Shown here: positions 1 to 6,754 of the stretch, piece after piece | Layout of the letters: each line of letters starts with the position of its first letter | Position numbering within the stretch: the first letter of the stretch is position 1 | Source of the DNA: JBCCSZ01 sp039199225 | Lineage (GTDB): Bacteria > Bacteroidota > Bacteroidia > Chitinophagales > Saprospiraceae | Length of the DNA: 17,419 bases | Direction of reading: 5' to 3' | Assembly (NCBI GenBank): GCA_039199225.1 | Contig: JBCCSZ010000157.1 | Span: 1-17,419 of the forward strand | Made by a program: the position numbers and the translations under genes | The notes under the pieces: model-generated | What the model saw: only the letters and a program-made list of their open reading frames with translations | The model's database searches: none | What the model was told of the DNA's origin: nothing

Positions 1-149
1 CGCTCACTGCTCACCAAATCACCCCTCACCGCACAAAGGGAAGCTCACCAGTTCACTGTTCACCCGCTCACCGCTCACCAAATCACCCCTCACCGCACAA
101 AGGGAAGCTCACCAGTTCACTGTTCACCCGCTCACCGCTCACTCGCTCA
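1..149. repeat. 64-bp tandem repeat built from GTGAGC-like heptamers
   Basis: Positions 1-64 and 65-128 are two copies of the same 64-bp unit and differ at only one base (T versus C at unit position 8). A third copy starts at 129 and breaks off after about 14 bases. Read on the minus strand, each unit is largely a run of (G/A)GTGA(A/G)C heptamers (GGTGAAC, AGTGAAC, GGTGAGC, GGTGAGG and so on) interrupted by a short TTCCCTTTGTGC spacer. The array is cut by the left window edge, so its true length is unknown. It ends inside the stop codon of the cytidine deaminase gene. There are no unique spacers, so it is not a CRISPR array. Its function is unknown; it resembles the short-period intergenic repeats seen in some large bacterial genomes. 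Confidence 0.9.
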
Positions 150-629
150 CAAATACCTCCCATCAAACGACAACGGCAACAAGGCCGCCGCACTTCCTAT
201 AACGAATACCTTTCCCTCTGCACCTCTCAAAATTACTCGCATGGGCTGTTGATGCATCGCCTCGGTCTCCACCAACACCTGCCGACAAGCACCACAGGGG
301 CTGATGGGCTCCTTCAACACCTGGCTCGGACTGCGGGCCGTAATGGCGATCGCATCTACGGATACGCCGGGGTGAACAGCGGCGGCTGCCGACAAAGCTA
401 CCCGCTCGGCACACAAACAAAGAGGATAGGAGGCATTCTCCTGATTAGAGCCGCAGATGATTTCCCCATTGGTCAACAACAAAGCTGCTGCGACCTTGAA
501 ATTGGAATAGGGAGAATAGGAATGTTGAAGAGCCTCTACAGCTCGTTCCAGGAGTTCAGCATCTTTTGCATCCAAATCGGCTGGCTGGTCGTATACTTCA
601 TATCGGAGGGTGATCAGTCGGTCTTTCAT
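147..629 (-). CDS. cdd: cytidine deaminase
   Basis: This zinc-dependent enzyme deaminates cytidine and deoxycytidine to uridine and deoxyuridine in the pyrimidine salvage pathway, in the cytoplasm. The 160-residue product carries the family signature: a C-A-E triplet at residues 73-75 (zinc ligand Cys73 and proton-shuttling Glu75) and PCGAC at 111-115, giving zinc ligands Cys112 and Cys115. The upstream N-x-E at residues 62-64 matches the substrate ribose-binding residues of the family, and SPYSNFKVAAA at 39-49 is the usual N-terminal motif. The length is slightly above the 130-140 residues of short tetrameric cytidine deaminases because of about 20 extra N-terminal residues. The start is the ATG at 627-629. 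The stop TGA lies at the very edge of the tandem repeat array, but the protein ends where family members normally end, so it looks intact. It is transcribed divergently from the saccharopine dehydrogenase-like gene. Confidence 0.95.
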   Translation of the reverse strand: MKDRLITLRYEVYDQPADLDAKDAELLERAVEALQHSYSPYSNFKVAAALLLTNGEIICGSNQENASYPLCLCAERVALSAAAAVHPGVSVDAIAITARSPSQVLKEPISPCGACRQVLVETEAMHQQPMRVILRGAEGKVFVIGSAAALLPLSFDGRYL

Positions 630-648
630 GTAAAGTCATTGTAAAAAA

Positions 649-656
649 CAAACATA
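649..656 (-). promoter_or_regulatory. Bacteroidetes-type -7 element candidate for cdd
   Basis: The minus strand reads TATGTTTG here, a full match to the TAnnTTTG -7 element of Bacteroidetes primary-sigma promoters, about 20 bp upstream of the cdd ATG. No TTTG was found at the expected 19-21 bp upstream; the nearest TTTG (686-689, minus) is 29 bp away. The call therefore rests on the -7 box and its position. Confidence 0.4.
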
Positions 657-726
657 TAAGATAGATGAGTACACCGTAGATGGTGCAAATTGTTTGAGAA
701 TGAAAACATTTTTAGGAAAATTACAA

Positions 727-734
727 TAAATTTG
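727..734 (+). promoter_or_regulatory. Bacteroidetes-type -7 element candidate for the 772 gene and operon
   Basis: The sequence TAAATTTG matches TAnnTTTG and lies 37 bp upstream of the GTG start at 772, which would give a 5' leader of about 30 nt. A TTTG occurs at 693-696, but 30 bp upstream rather than the usual 19-21, so the -33 element is not convincing. The stretch 630-771 holds no gene and appears to be a divergent promoter region. Confidence 0.4.
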
Positions 735-771
735 AAGCTTTCGAAATATCAACAGACAAAACAACGAACAA

Positions 772-2118
772 GTGAATAGATTGAAAAGCATTCTTGTGAT
801 AGGGGCCGGTCGCTCAGCGACTGCCTTGATAGATTACTTGCTGAACAAAGCCAAGGAGTACAGCTGGTTTGTAATGGTGGCCGATGCGAATCCGGAGCTG
901 GCACAGCAAAAGGTGAACAACCACCCCAATGGACGTGCTACCTGGCTGGATGTTACCAAGGTCAACGATCGCCGCGACCTGATTGAACGGGCAGACGTCG
1001 TGGTTTCTCTACTACCGGCGCACTTGCACCTGGAGGTGGCCCACGATTGCATTAAGCTCAAAAAGCACTTGATTACGGCGTCTTATGTCTCCAAGGAGAT
1101 GTATCGGCTGGGTGATGAGGCTCGGAATCGCGAACTCATCTTTATGGGCGAAATGGGGCTGGACCCTGGCATCGACCACATGTCTGCCATGCGGAAAATC
1201 GATGAAATCAAGGAAAAAGGTGGGACGCTAAAGGCTTTTCGTTCTTACACAGGTGGTCTGATCGCTCCCGAAAGTGACGACAATCCCTGGCACTATAAAT
1301 TCACCTGGAATCCTCGCAATGTTGTCTTGGCAGGGCAGGGGACTGCTCAGTACTTACAAGATGGCAAATACAAATACATCCCTTACAATCGTCTTTTTAA
1401 ATATGCTCAGCTGGTAGATATTGCCGGATTTGGCCAATTGGAAATGTATGCCAATCGGGATTCTTTATTGTACCGCGATATCTACGGATTACAGGACATC
1501 CCAAGCCTTTTGCGTGGAACCCTGCGCTATCCCGGCTTTTGTAAATCCTGGAATGCCTTGATCGAAATTGGGTTGACCGATGGCTCTTTTCCGATTCTTG
1601 AAACGGGTAATCTGACCTACCACTCTTTGATGGATGCTTACTTGGGCAGCCGCACTGGCTCTGGTTCTGTCAAAGAGAGAACGGCAGCTTTTTTGGGTGA
1701 AAGGATCGACTCAGAGGTCATGGAACGCCTCGAATGGCTGGGGTTGTTCCGCAAGCGCAAAGTCAACCTCAAACAGGCAACGCCTGCCTTGATCCTTGAG
1801 AAGCTCCTGCTGGAAAAATGGAATATGAGGGAGGAGGATAAGGATATGATTGTCATGCAGCACGAATTTGAATATGAGTTGAATGGCGAACAACACGAGG
1901 TCAGATCGACCTTGCTGATGAAGGGCGAAAATTCTGTAAATACGGCAATGTCCAAGCTGGTTGGTATTCCAATGGGTATTCTGGTGAAAATGGTGATGTT
2001 GGGCGAGGTGACCGCAACCGGCGTCAATATTCCCGTGATGAAGGAAGTTTACAATCCTGTGCTGAATGAACTAGAGGAGTACGAAGTTGTATTCAAGGAG
2101 GTCGAATCGGTTGCTTGA
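772..2118 (+). CDS. saccharopine dehydrogenase/reductase family protein (LYS9-like)
   Basis: The 448-residue product matches the saccharopine dehydrogenase (glutamate-forming)/saccharopine reductase family, which interconverts saccharopine with glutamate plus alpha-aminoadipate semialdehyde using NAD(P)(H) in lysine metabolism. An N-terminal Rossmann fold is shown by the glycine-rich VIGAGRSA at 9-16, with Asp38 at the end of the second strand. The C-terminal domain has GLDPGIDHMSAM at 129-140 and GGLIAPESDDNPWHYKFTW at 161-179, both close to the corresponding segments of fungal Lys9 and the animal bifunctional enzyme. The GTG at 772 is the best start because the Rossmann strand begins directly after it; no clear Shine-Dalgarno is visible. 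The flippase-like gene begins 15 bp downstream. Asp38 may favour NAD over NADP. Whether it works in lysine breakdown or synthesis cannot be read from this window, and a different substrate within the family is possible. Confidence 0.85.
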   Translation: MNRLKSILVIGAGRSATALIDYLLNKAKEYSWFVMVADANPELAQQKVNNHPNGRATWLDVTKVNDRRDLIERADVVVSLLPAHLHLEVAHDCIKLKKHLITASYVSKEMYRLGDEARNRELIFMGEMGLDPGIDHMSAMRKIDEIKEKGGTLKAFRSYTGGLIAPESDDNPWHYKFTWNPRNVVLAGQGTAQYLQDGKYKYIPYNRLFKYAQLVDIAGFGQLEMYANRDSLLYRDIYGLQDIPSLLRGTLRYPGFCKSWNALIEIGLTDGSFPILETGNLTYHSLMDAYLGSRTGSGSVKERTAAFLGERIDSEVMERLEWLGLFRKRKVNLKQATPALILEKLLLEKWNMREEDKDMIVMQHEFEYELNGEQHEVRSTLLMKGENSVNTAMSKLVGIPMGILVKMVMLGEVTATGVNIPVMKEVYNPVLNELEEYEVVFKEVESVA

Positions 2119-2133
2119 TTTGGGTGAGCTGAT

Positions 2134-3465
2134 ATGACGGCTTTTGTCCAAAAGATTCGCTCCTGGAGCCGATGGATCAACAACGTCAATGCCTTTCAGT
2201 TCTTTCAACTGTTTCGGGCGGGTTCTGCTATTTTAATCAGCATCATCCTGGCAAAAAGTAGTCTGGGGCTGGCAGACATTGCAGTCTACGAATGGCTGTT
2301 GTACATTGGTCTATTTGTCAGCTTTTTTTGGATCAATGCTTTTCTACAGGCATTGCTACCGACCTTTCCACAGCTTTCTACCGATCTTCAAAGGCCCTTT
2401 CTGGCCAATGTCTACCTTCTGTTTGTAGGAGTGAGTAGCTTTTTGGCGCTGATGCTTTGGCTGCAACCGGAGCTTTGGATTCGATGGCTGACCGGGCAGA
2501 ACGAGCTTCCTTGGTTCAGCTGGTACATACTATTCATTTGGCTTAATTTGCCTACCTCGCTGGTCGAGTACATCTATCTTTTAAACAACCGCTCCCGGCA
2601 AGTCCTTCTGTATGGAATACTTTCTTTTGGTGGGTATTTTGTGGCAGTGGTGGGTCCCATTTTGTTGGGCTACGGCCTGGGCGGTGCCATTCGAAGCATT
2701 GTCCTGGTGGGAGCTTTGCGATTTATTTGGTTGACCTATTTGGTGCGTCCCTGGCAGTATACGCGTTGGCAGGCTACCGAAATAAAAAACTACATCTGGC
2801 TGGCGCTCCCCTTGATTGTATACACCTTTTTGGCGGGTGCGGCACAGATGTTCGACAATTGGTTGGTGGGTTGGTATTATGAGGACAAGGAGCCTTTTGC
2901 CATCTTTCGATACGGTGCCAGAGAATTGCCCTTGGCGACTGCTTTGGCGGGGGGACTATCGGCTGCGATGATTCCAGAGGTCAGCAAAAATGTGTCTACC
3001 GCCCTGGGAATAATTCGTCAAAAAAGCCTTCGGATCATCCATTGGCTGTATCCCATCTCCATCGTCTTGATGCTAATCAGCCCGTTTTTATATCCTCTGG
3101 TATACTCCGATGCCTTTTCAGCCAGCGCCCGCATATTCAACATTTATCTGTTGCTCTTGGTCAGTCGCGTCTTGCTCCCATACAGCATATTGATGGGACT
3201 CAAACAGACCCGAGCCATCTTATTCATCTCTGTGTCCGAACTGTTGGTCAATGTGATCTTGAGCCTCCTCCTTATTGGAGAATGGGGCTTGGAAGGGATC
3301 GCTGTAGCAACGGTTGTCGCCTTTTTATTCGAAAAATTGCTAATGATTACCTATATTTATTACAAGTACAGCTTCTCCCCTAAAACATATATTCCGATTC
3401 GTTGTTACTTAATTTATTCTACCTTACTGATCGTTGCTTTCTTTTTAAGTTGGCAATGGACTTAA
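2134..3465 (+). CDS. MOP-superfamily (Wzx/flippase-like) membrane protein
   Basis: This 443-residue integral membrane protein has about 12 hydrophobic segments, for example around residues 29-45, 53-72, 91-110, 128-150, 160-180, 185-204, 218-238, 302-322, 334-355, 362-382, 386-405 and 423-441. The overall pattern, with an amphipathic N-terminus and a central D-N-W-L-V-G...F-R-Y-G-A-R-E-L-P segment (241-266), resembles oligosaccharide flippases and polysaccharide biosynthesis (Wzx/MurJ-like) members of the MOP superfamily. Such proteins move lipid-linked glycans across the inner membrane. No glycosyltransferase or polymerase gene lies nearby, so the substrate is unknown. It starts 15 bp after the saccharopine enzyme and ends 18 bp before pntAA, which suggests co-transcription. 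The family call rests on topology and weak motif likeness rather than on catalytic residues. Confidence 0.7.
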   Translation: MTAFVQKIRSWSRWINNVNAFQFFQLFRAGSAILISIILAKSSLGLADIAVYEWLLYIGLFVSFFWINAFLQALLPTFPQLSTDLQRPFLANVYLLFVGVSSFLALMLWLQPELWIRWLTGQNELPWFSWYILFIWLNLPTSLVEYIYLLNNRSRQVLLYGILSFGGYFVAVVGPILLGYGLGGAIRSIVLVGALRFIWLTYLVRPWQYTRWQATEIKNYIWLALPLIVYTFLAGAAQMFDNWLVGWYYEDKEPFAIFRYGARELPLATALAGGLSAAMIPEVSKNVSTALGIIRQKSLRIIHWLYPISIVLMLISPFLYPLVYSDAFSASARIFNIYLLLLVSRVLLPYSILMGLKQTRAILFISVSELLVNVILSLLLIGEWGLEGIAVATVVAFLFEKLLMITYIYYKYSFSPKTYIPIRCYLIYSTLLIVAFFLSWQWT

Positions 3466-3483
3466 CAGCTACTACCCAAAAAG

Positions 3484-4575
3484 ATGAAAATAGGCATACT
3501 ACGAGAGACTAAAGATAAGCGCATCGCACTCATTCCCGACACCATCCGCAAAGTAAAAAAAGAGCTAGGAGTGGATATTCTTATGGAACAAGGTGCTGGT
3601 GTTGCTGCTTCCTTCCCCGATGTTACTTACGAAGAAAATACCCAGATTCTTTCCCGTGGAGATGTTTTGGCACAAGCCGATATGATCTGCAGTGTCCACC
3701 CACTGGAAGAAGACGAGTTGGCACAGTTGCAGAAGGAGTGCTGGTTGATTTCTCTCTTTCAGCCATTTGCCGACGAGACCATTACGAATCGCTTGATGGA
3801 AAAGGGCTTCCAGGCTTTCAGCTTGGATATGATTCCTAGAACCACCTTGGCACAGTCGATGGATGTCCTTTCTTCGATGGCTTCTATTGCAGGTTATCGG
3901 GCCGTATTGACAGCGGCGCAGCACCTGCCCAGATACCTACCGATGATGATCACCGCAGCAGGTAGCATCCGTCCGGCCAAAGTGCTGGTCCTTGGAGCGG
4001 GTGTAGCTGGCTTGCAGGCCATTGCAACAGCCCGACGAATGGGGGCTATGGTAGAGGCATTCGATGTTCGGAAAGCTGCCAAAGAAGAGGTCGAAAGTCT
4101 AGGAGCTAAGTTTGTAGAGGTAGAAGGTGCCAAAGACGATACGGCCGCTGGTGGGTATGCGGTGGCTCAATCCGAAGATTTTATCAAACGGCAGCGAGCC
4201 GAGGTGCAGGCCCGCGCTACCAAGTGCGACATACTCATCACCACCGCTCAGGTTAGGGGGCGCAAAGCACCCATCCTGGTCCCCGCCACTACCGTTGAGC
4301 AAATGAAGCCGGGTTCGGTCGTTGTCGATCTGGCTGCTTCGACCGGTGGAAATTGCGAGTTGACCCAAGACAACCAAGTCATCCAGCACAAAGGGGTGAC
4401 CATTGTGGGGGACTCCAACTTGGCGGCTGGAATGGCCCAGGATGCCAGCGTACTGTTTTCCAATAATCTATTCAATTTCCTGAAAATTCTTTTTAAGGAT
4501 AAACAGTTTCAGCCAGATGCAGACAACGAAATCATTCGCTCTGCCTGGATTACCCGCCCAACCAAAGAAGCCTGA
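3484..4575 (+). CDS. pntAA: NAD(P) transhydrogenase alpha subunit part 1 (NAD(H)-binding domain I)
   Basis: The 363-residue product is domain I of proton-translocating nicotinamide nucleotide transhydrogenase, the peripheral cytoplasmic component that binds NAD(H). It opens with MKIGILRETK...RIALIPDT, typical of the alanine dehydrogenase/PNT N-terminal domain. The conserved active-site set corresponding to Arg127/Gln132/Asp135/Ser138 of Rhodospirillum rubrum domain I is present as Arg119, Gln124, Asp127 and Ser130. The NAD-binding Rossmann motif is GAGVAG at 171-176, followed by Asp194 in the EAFDVR segment. The protein ends after the domain I fold with no membrane segments, so this is the split three-gene form (as in R. 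rubrum) rather than the fused E. coli PntA. It starts 18 bp after the flippase-like gene, and an 82-bp gap with a hairpin separates it from pntAB. Confidence 0.95.
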   Translation: MKIGILRETKDKRIALIPDTIRKVKKELGVDILMEQGAGVAASFPDVTYEENTQILSRGDVLAQADMICSVHPLEEDELAQLQKECWLISLFQPFADETITNRLMEKGFQAFSLDMIPRTTLAQSMDVLSSMASIAGYRAVLTAAQHLPRYLPMMITAAGSIRPAKVLVLGAGVAGLQAIATARRMGAMVEAFDVRKAAKEEVESLGAKFVEVEGAKDDTAAGGYAVAQSEDFIKRQRAEVQARATKCDILITTAQVRGRKAPILVPATTVEQMKPGSVVVDLAASTGGNCELTQDNQVIQHKGVTIVGDSNLAAGMAQDASVLFSNNLFNFLKILFKDKQFQPDADNEIIRSAWITRPTKEA

Positions 4576-4609
4576 CCAATAAGTTATTCACAAATATAGG
4601 TTGCAGTAA

Positions 4610-4638
4610 AAAGGGAATCCGATGGATTGATGCCCTTT
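4610..4638 (+). other. hairpin between pntAA and pntAB
   Basis: In the 82-bp gap between the two genes, AAAGGG (4610-4615) can pair with CCCTTT (4633-4638), and an inner ATCC (4617-4620) can pair with GGAT (4624-4627). There is no long T-run after it, so it is more likely an mRNA processing or stability hairpin, or a partial attenuator, than a full terminator. Confidence 0.4.
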
Positions 4639-4657
4639 ATTCAGACCGACAAACCAG

Positions 4658-4981
4658 ATGAACATGGAATCTGCACTGGAATTTTTTAACGACAACTATT
4701 TGATGATCTACCTGCTGATCTTCACCATCATTTTGGGTTTCGAACTCATCTCGAAGGTGCCGACAGTTTTGCATACGCCCCTGATGTCGGGCGCCAATGC
4801 CATCAGTGGCGTCGTGATCGTAGGAGCCATCTTATTGATTCGCCAGGCCGATTCGGGGGATTATCTAACCCTTGGCTTTGGGACGCTGGCCGTCGTGCTG
4901 GGAATGATCAATGTCGTCGGCGGTTATGCCGTTACGGATAGAATGCTGGAAATGTTTAAAAAGAAAAAGACCCGCTCATGA
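4658..4981 (+). CDS. pntAB: NAD(P) transhydrogenase alpha subunit part 2 (membrane domain)
   Basis: This 107-residue protein supplies the alpha-side transmembrane helices of domain II of proton-translocating transhydrogenase. Three to four hydrophobic segments are visible (about 14-32, 46-63, 70-92). The diagnostic LHTPLMSGANAISG motif spans 38-51, and His39 corresponds to the conserved alpha-subunit histidine near the proton path (E. coli alpha-His450). The ATG at 4658 gives the normal length for the separate PntAB subunit. Its TGA stop overlaps the ATG of pntB (ATGA, 4978-4981), a typical arrangement for translational coupling of subunits made in equal amounts. Confidence 0.95.
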   Translation: MNMESALEFFNDNYLMIYLLIFTIILGFELISKVPTVLHTPLMSGANAISGVVIVGAILLIRQADSGDYLTLGFGTLAVVLGMINVVGGYAVTDRMLEMFKKKKTRS

Positions 4982-6378
4982 ATATCTTTGCAATTACCAA
5001 TCTGATTTACATGCTGGGAGCGCTTTCCTTCGTCCTTGGTTTGCGGCGACTGAGCTCTCCGGATACAGCGAGGCGGGGAAACATCCTGGCGGCTGTCGGT
5101 ATGGCCCTGGCCATCCTTGCCACCTTTTTTGTCCCACTCGCAAGCGGACACAACAACTACGGCTGGATACTGGGCGGAATGTTGCTGGGAAGCATCATTG
5201 GTCTGTTGGCTTCCAAGCGAATCCAAATGACGGCCATGCCCCAAATGGTATCTGTCTTCAATGGCTTAGGAGGGGCTTGTGCCTTGGTTTTGGCGATGGT
5301 TGAGTTGTCTCACTACTACCATGGAACCGTGCAGTGGACAGGTGGGCAGTTACTCATCGTGCTATTGGCGCTGGTGATCGGTGGCATTTCTTTCACCGGA
5401 AGCTTACTGGCTTTTGGTAAGTTGGAAGGGCTGATCAAAGACAAAAATGTTACCTTCAAAGGACACAACATCCTCAACATCCTACTACTGGTCGTGACGA
5501 TTGGCGCCAGTGCTTATCTGTACCAACAAGGGGTCGCGGGTGGTTTGACCCTGGGCCTGATCGTGATGGGCTTGTCATTGGTTTATGGCTTCTCTTTCGT
5601 TGCACCCATCGGCGGAGCGGACATGCCGGTGGTCATTTCTTTGCTCAACTCGTTCACGGGTCTATCGGCAGCAGCGGCTGGTCTGATCTACGACAATCAG
5701 ATCATGGTGGTTGGAGGTATATTGGTGGGAGCGTCTGGAACCATTCTGACCATATTGATGTGTCAGGCGATGAATCGCTCTTTGGTCAATGTTTTGATCG
5801 GCGGTTTTGGAGGAGGAGCTAGCGCTGCGGCGAGTTCTGGCGATCAAGTGGCCAAAGAAGTAGCTACCACTGATGCTGCCATTCAACTGTATTATTCCCA
5901 ATCGGTGATGTTTGTACCGGGCTATGGCTTGGCTGTTGCGCAGGCCCAGAAAATTTGTAAGGAATTAGATGATTTGCTGGAAGCCAATGGGGTAGCGGTC
6001 AAGTATGCCATCCACCCGGTTGCTGGTCGGATGCCTGGCCATATGAACGTTTTGCTGGCCGAGGCCGATGTGCCTTATCCCAAGTTGATTGATTTGGAAG
6101 ATGCCAATGATGCCCTTCCCAATACGGATATGGTCGTCATCGTCGGTGCCAATGATGTAGTGAATCCATCGGCAAAAGACGATCCGGGCAGCCCGATTTA
6201 TGGAATGCCCGTCCTCAATGTCTGGGAGGCCAAGCATGTTATTGTCCTCAAGCGAAGCATGCGACCTGGTTATGCCGGTATCCAAAATCCCTTGTTTTTC
6301 CACGAACGGACCCGTATGCTGTTCGGCGATGCAAAAGATTCCATACAAAAGTTGGTCAATGAGGTCAAACAACTTTAG
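4978..6378 (+). CDS. pntB: NAD(P) transhydrogenase beta subunit
   Basis: The 466-residue beta subunit has a membrane part (about residues 1-275, eight or nine hydrophobic helices) and a soluble NADP(H)-binding domain III (about 290-466). With PntAA and PntAB it forms the inner-membrane complex that reduces NADP+ with NADH at the expense of the proton gradient. Domain III motifs are clear: PGYGLAVAQAQ (314-324), IHPVAGRMPGHMNVLLAEA (345-363), IVGANDVVNPSA (388-399) and KRSMRPGYAGIQNPLF (425-440). The membrane signature IGGADMPVV is at 211-219. The segment MPQMVSVFNGLGG (87-99) aligns with the E. coli helix carrying beta-His91, but that position appears to be Asn95 here. The gene overlaps pntAB by 4 bp and is the last of the putative operon; no strong terminator is visible after it. 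Confidence 0.96.
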   Translation: MNIFAITNLIYMLGALSFVLGLRRLSSPDTARRGNILAAVGMALAILATFFVPLASGHNNYGWILGGMLLGSIIGLLASKRIQMTAMPQMVSVFNGLGGACALVLAMVELSHYYHGTVQWTGGQLLIVLLALVIGGISFTGSLLAFGKLEGLIKDKNVTFKGHNILNILLLVVTIGASAYLYQQGVAGGLTLGLIVMGLSLVYGFSFVAPIGGADMPVVISLLNSFTGLSAAAAGLIYDNQIMVVGGILVGASGTILTILMCQAMNRSLVNVLIGGFGGGASAAASSGDQVAKEVATTDAAIQLYYSQSVMFVPGYGLAVAQAQKICKELDDLLEANGVAVKYAIHPVAGRMPGHMNVLLAEADVPYPKLIDLEDANDALPNTDMVVIVGANDVVNPSAKDDPGSPIYGMPVLNVWEAKHVIVLKRSMRPGYAGIQNPLFFHERTRMLFGDAKDSIQKLVNEVKQL

Positions 6379-6754
6379 TGAAGATATATCGATTCCAACT
6401 TATTCCTGAAGTCGATACTTTTCAATCAAAGCATTCAAGTGGCGATTCACTCGGAAGAAAAGCCTTTCACTTGGACATTTCCAGGGACACCAAAGGGTTT
6501 TTGTAAAATCTTCCGTTCATCGCAACTTGGCTTGAGTAGTCCATTTAATTCTAAGAATGGATTAACTTTGCAATTAACGTTACTTTAACGCCTATTATCC
6601 AGGCGAAAACAATAAATGCATCATTAAAAGCCTTAATATTGTTGGCAAAACAGACTGATCCATAGTAGGATTGATCTGTACTGTTTGGTTTTGGTTCACA
6701 GCTATTGGTATTCAATTAAAAACCGTTTTATCGACAAATAAGACTCCCTTTACA
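6379..6754. other. intergenic region between pntB and the large secreted-protein gene
   Basis: This 376-bp AT-rich stretch has no convincing gene. A short imperfect hairpin (CTTGGA...TCCAGG, about 6474-6488) lies about 100 bp after pntB, with TTTTT some 15 nt further on; it is too weak to call a terminator. TAACTTTG at 6563-6570 matches the Bacteroidetes -7 element. The reading frame of the downstream gene stays open back to a TTG at 6671, but that extension lacks a signal-peptide-like start. Confidence 0.6.
6563..6570 (+). promoter_or_regulatory. -7 element candidate for the large secreted-protein gene
   Basis: TAACTTTG matches TAnnTTTG and lies 184 bp upstream of the chosen ATG (6755). There is no good TTTG at the expected upstream spacing, so the call is tentative. 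If used, it would give a 5' leader of about 175-180 nt. Confidence 0.3.

Noticed and set aside
1..149. CRISPR array
   Set aside because: The 64-bp units are nearly identical throughout with no unique spacers, and no cas gene is nearby.
249..644. 131-codon plus-strand ORF over cdd
   Set aside because: It lies wholly opposite a gene with clear catalytic motifs and has no recognisable domain.
3042..3383. 113-codon ORF inside the flippase-like gene
   Set aside because: It is an out-of-frame shadow within a continuous membrane-protein frame.
6671..6754. TTG start giving a 1565-residue secreted protein
   Set aside because: The ATG at 6755 gives a proper signal peptide; the extra 28 residues would put a second hydrophobic and polar stretch before it.
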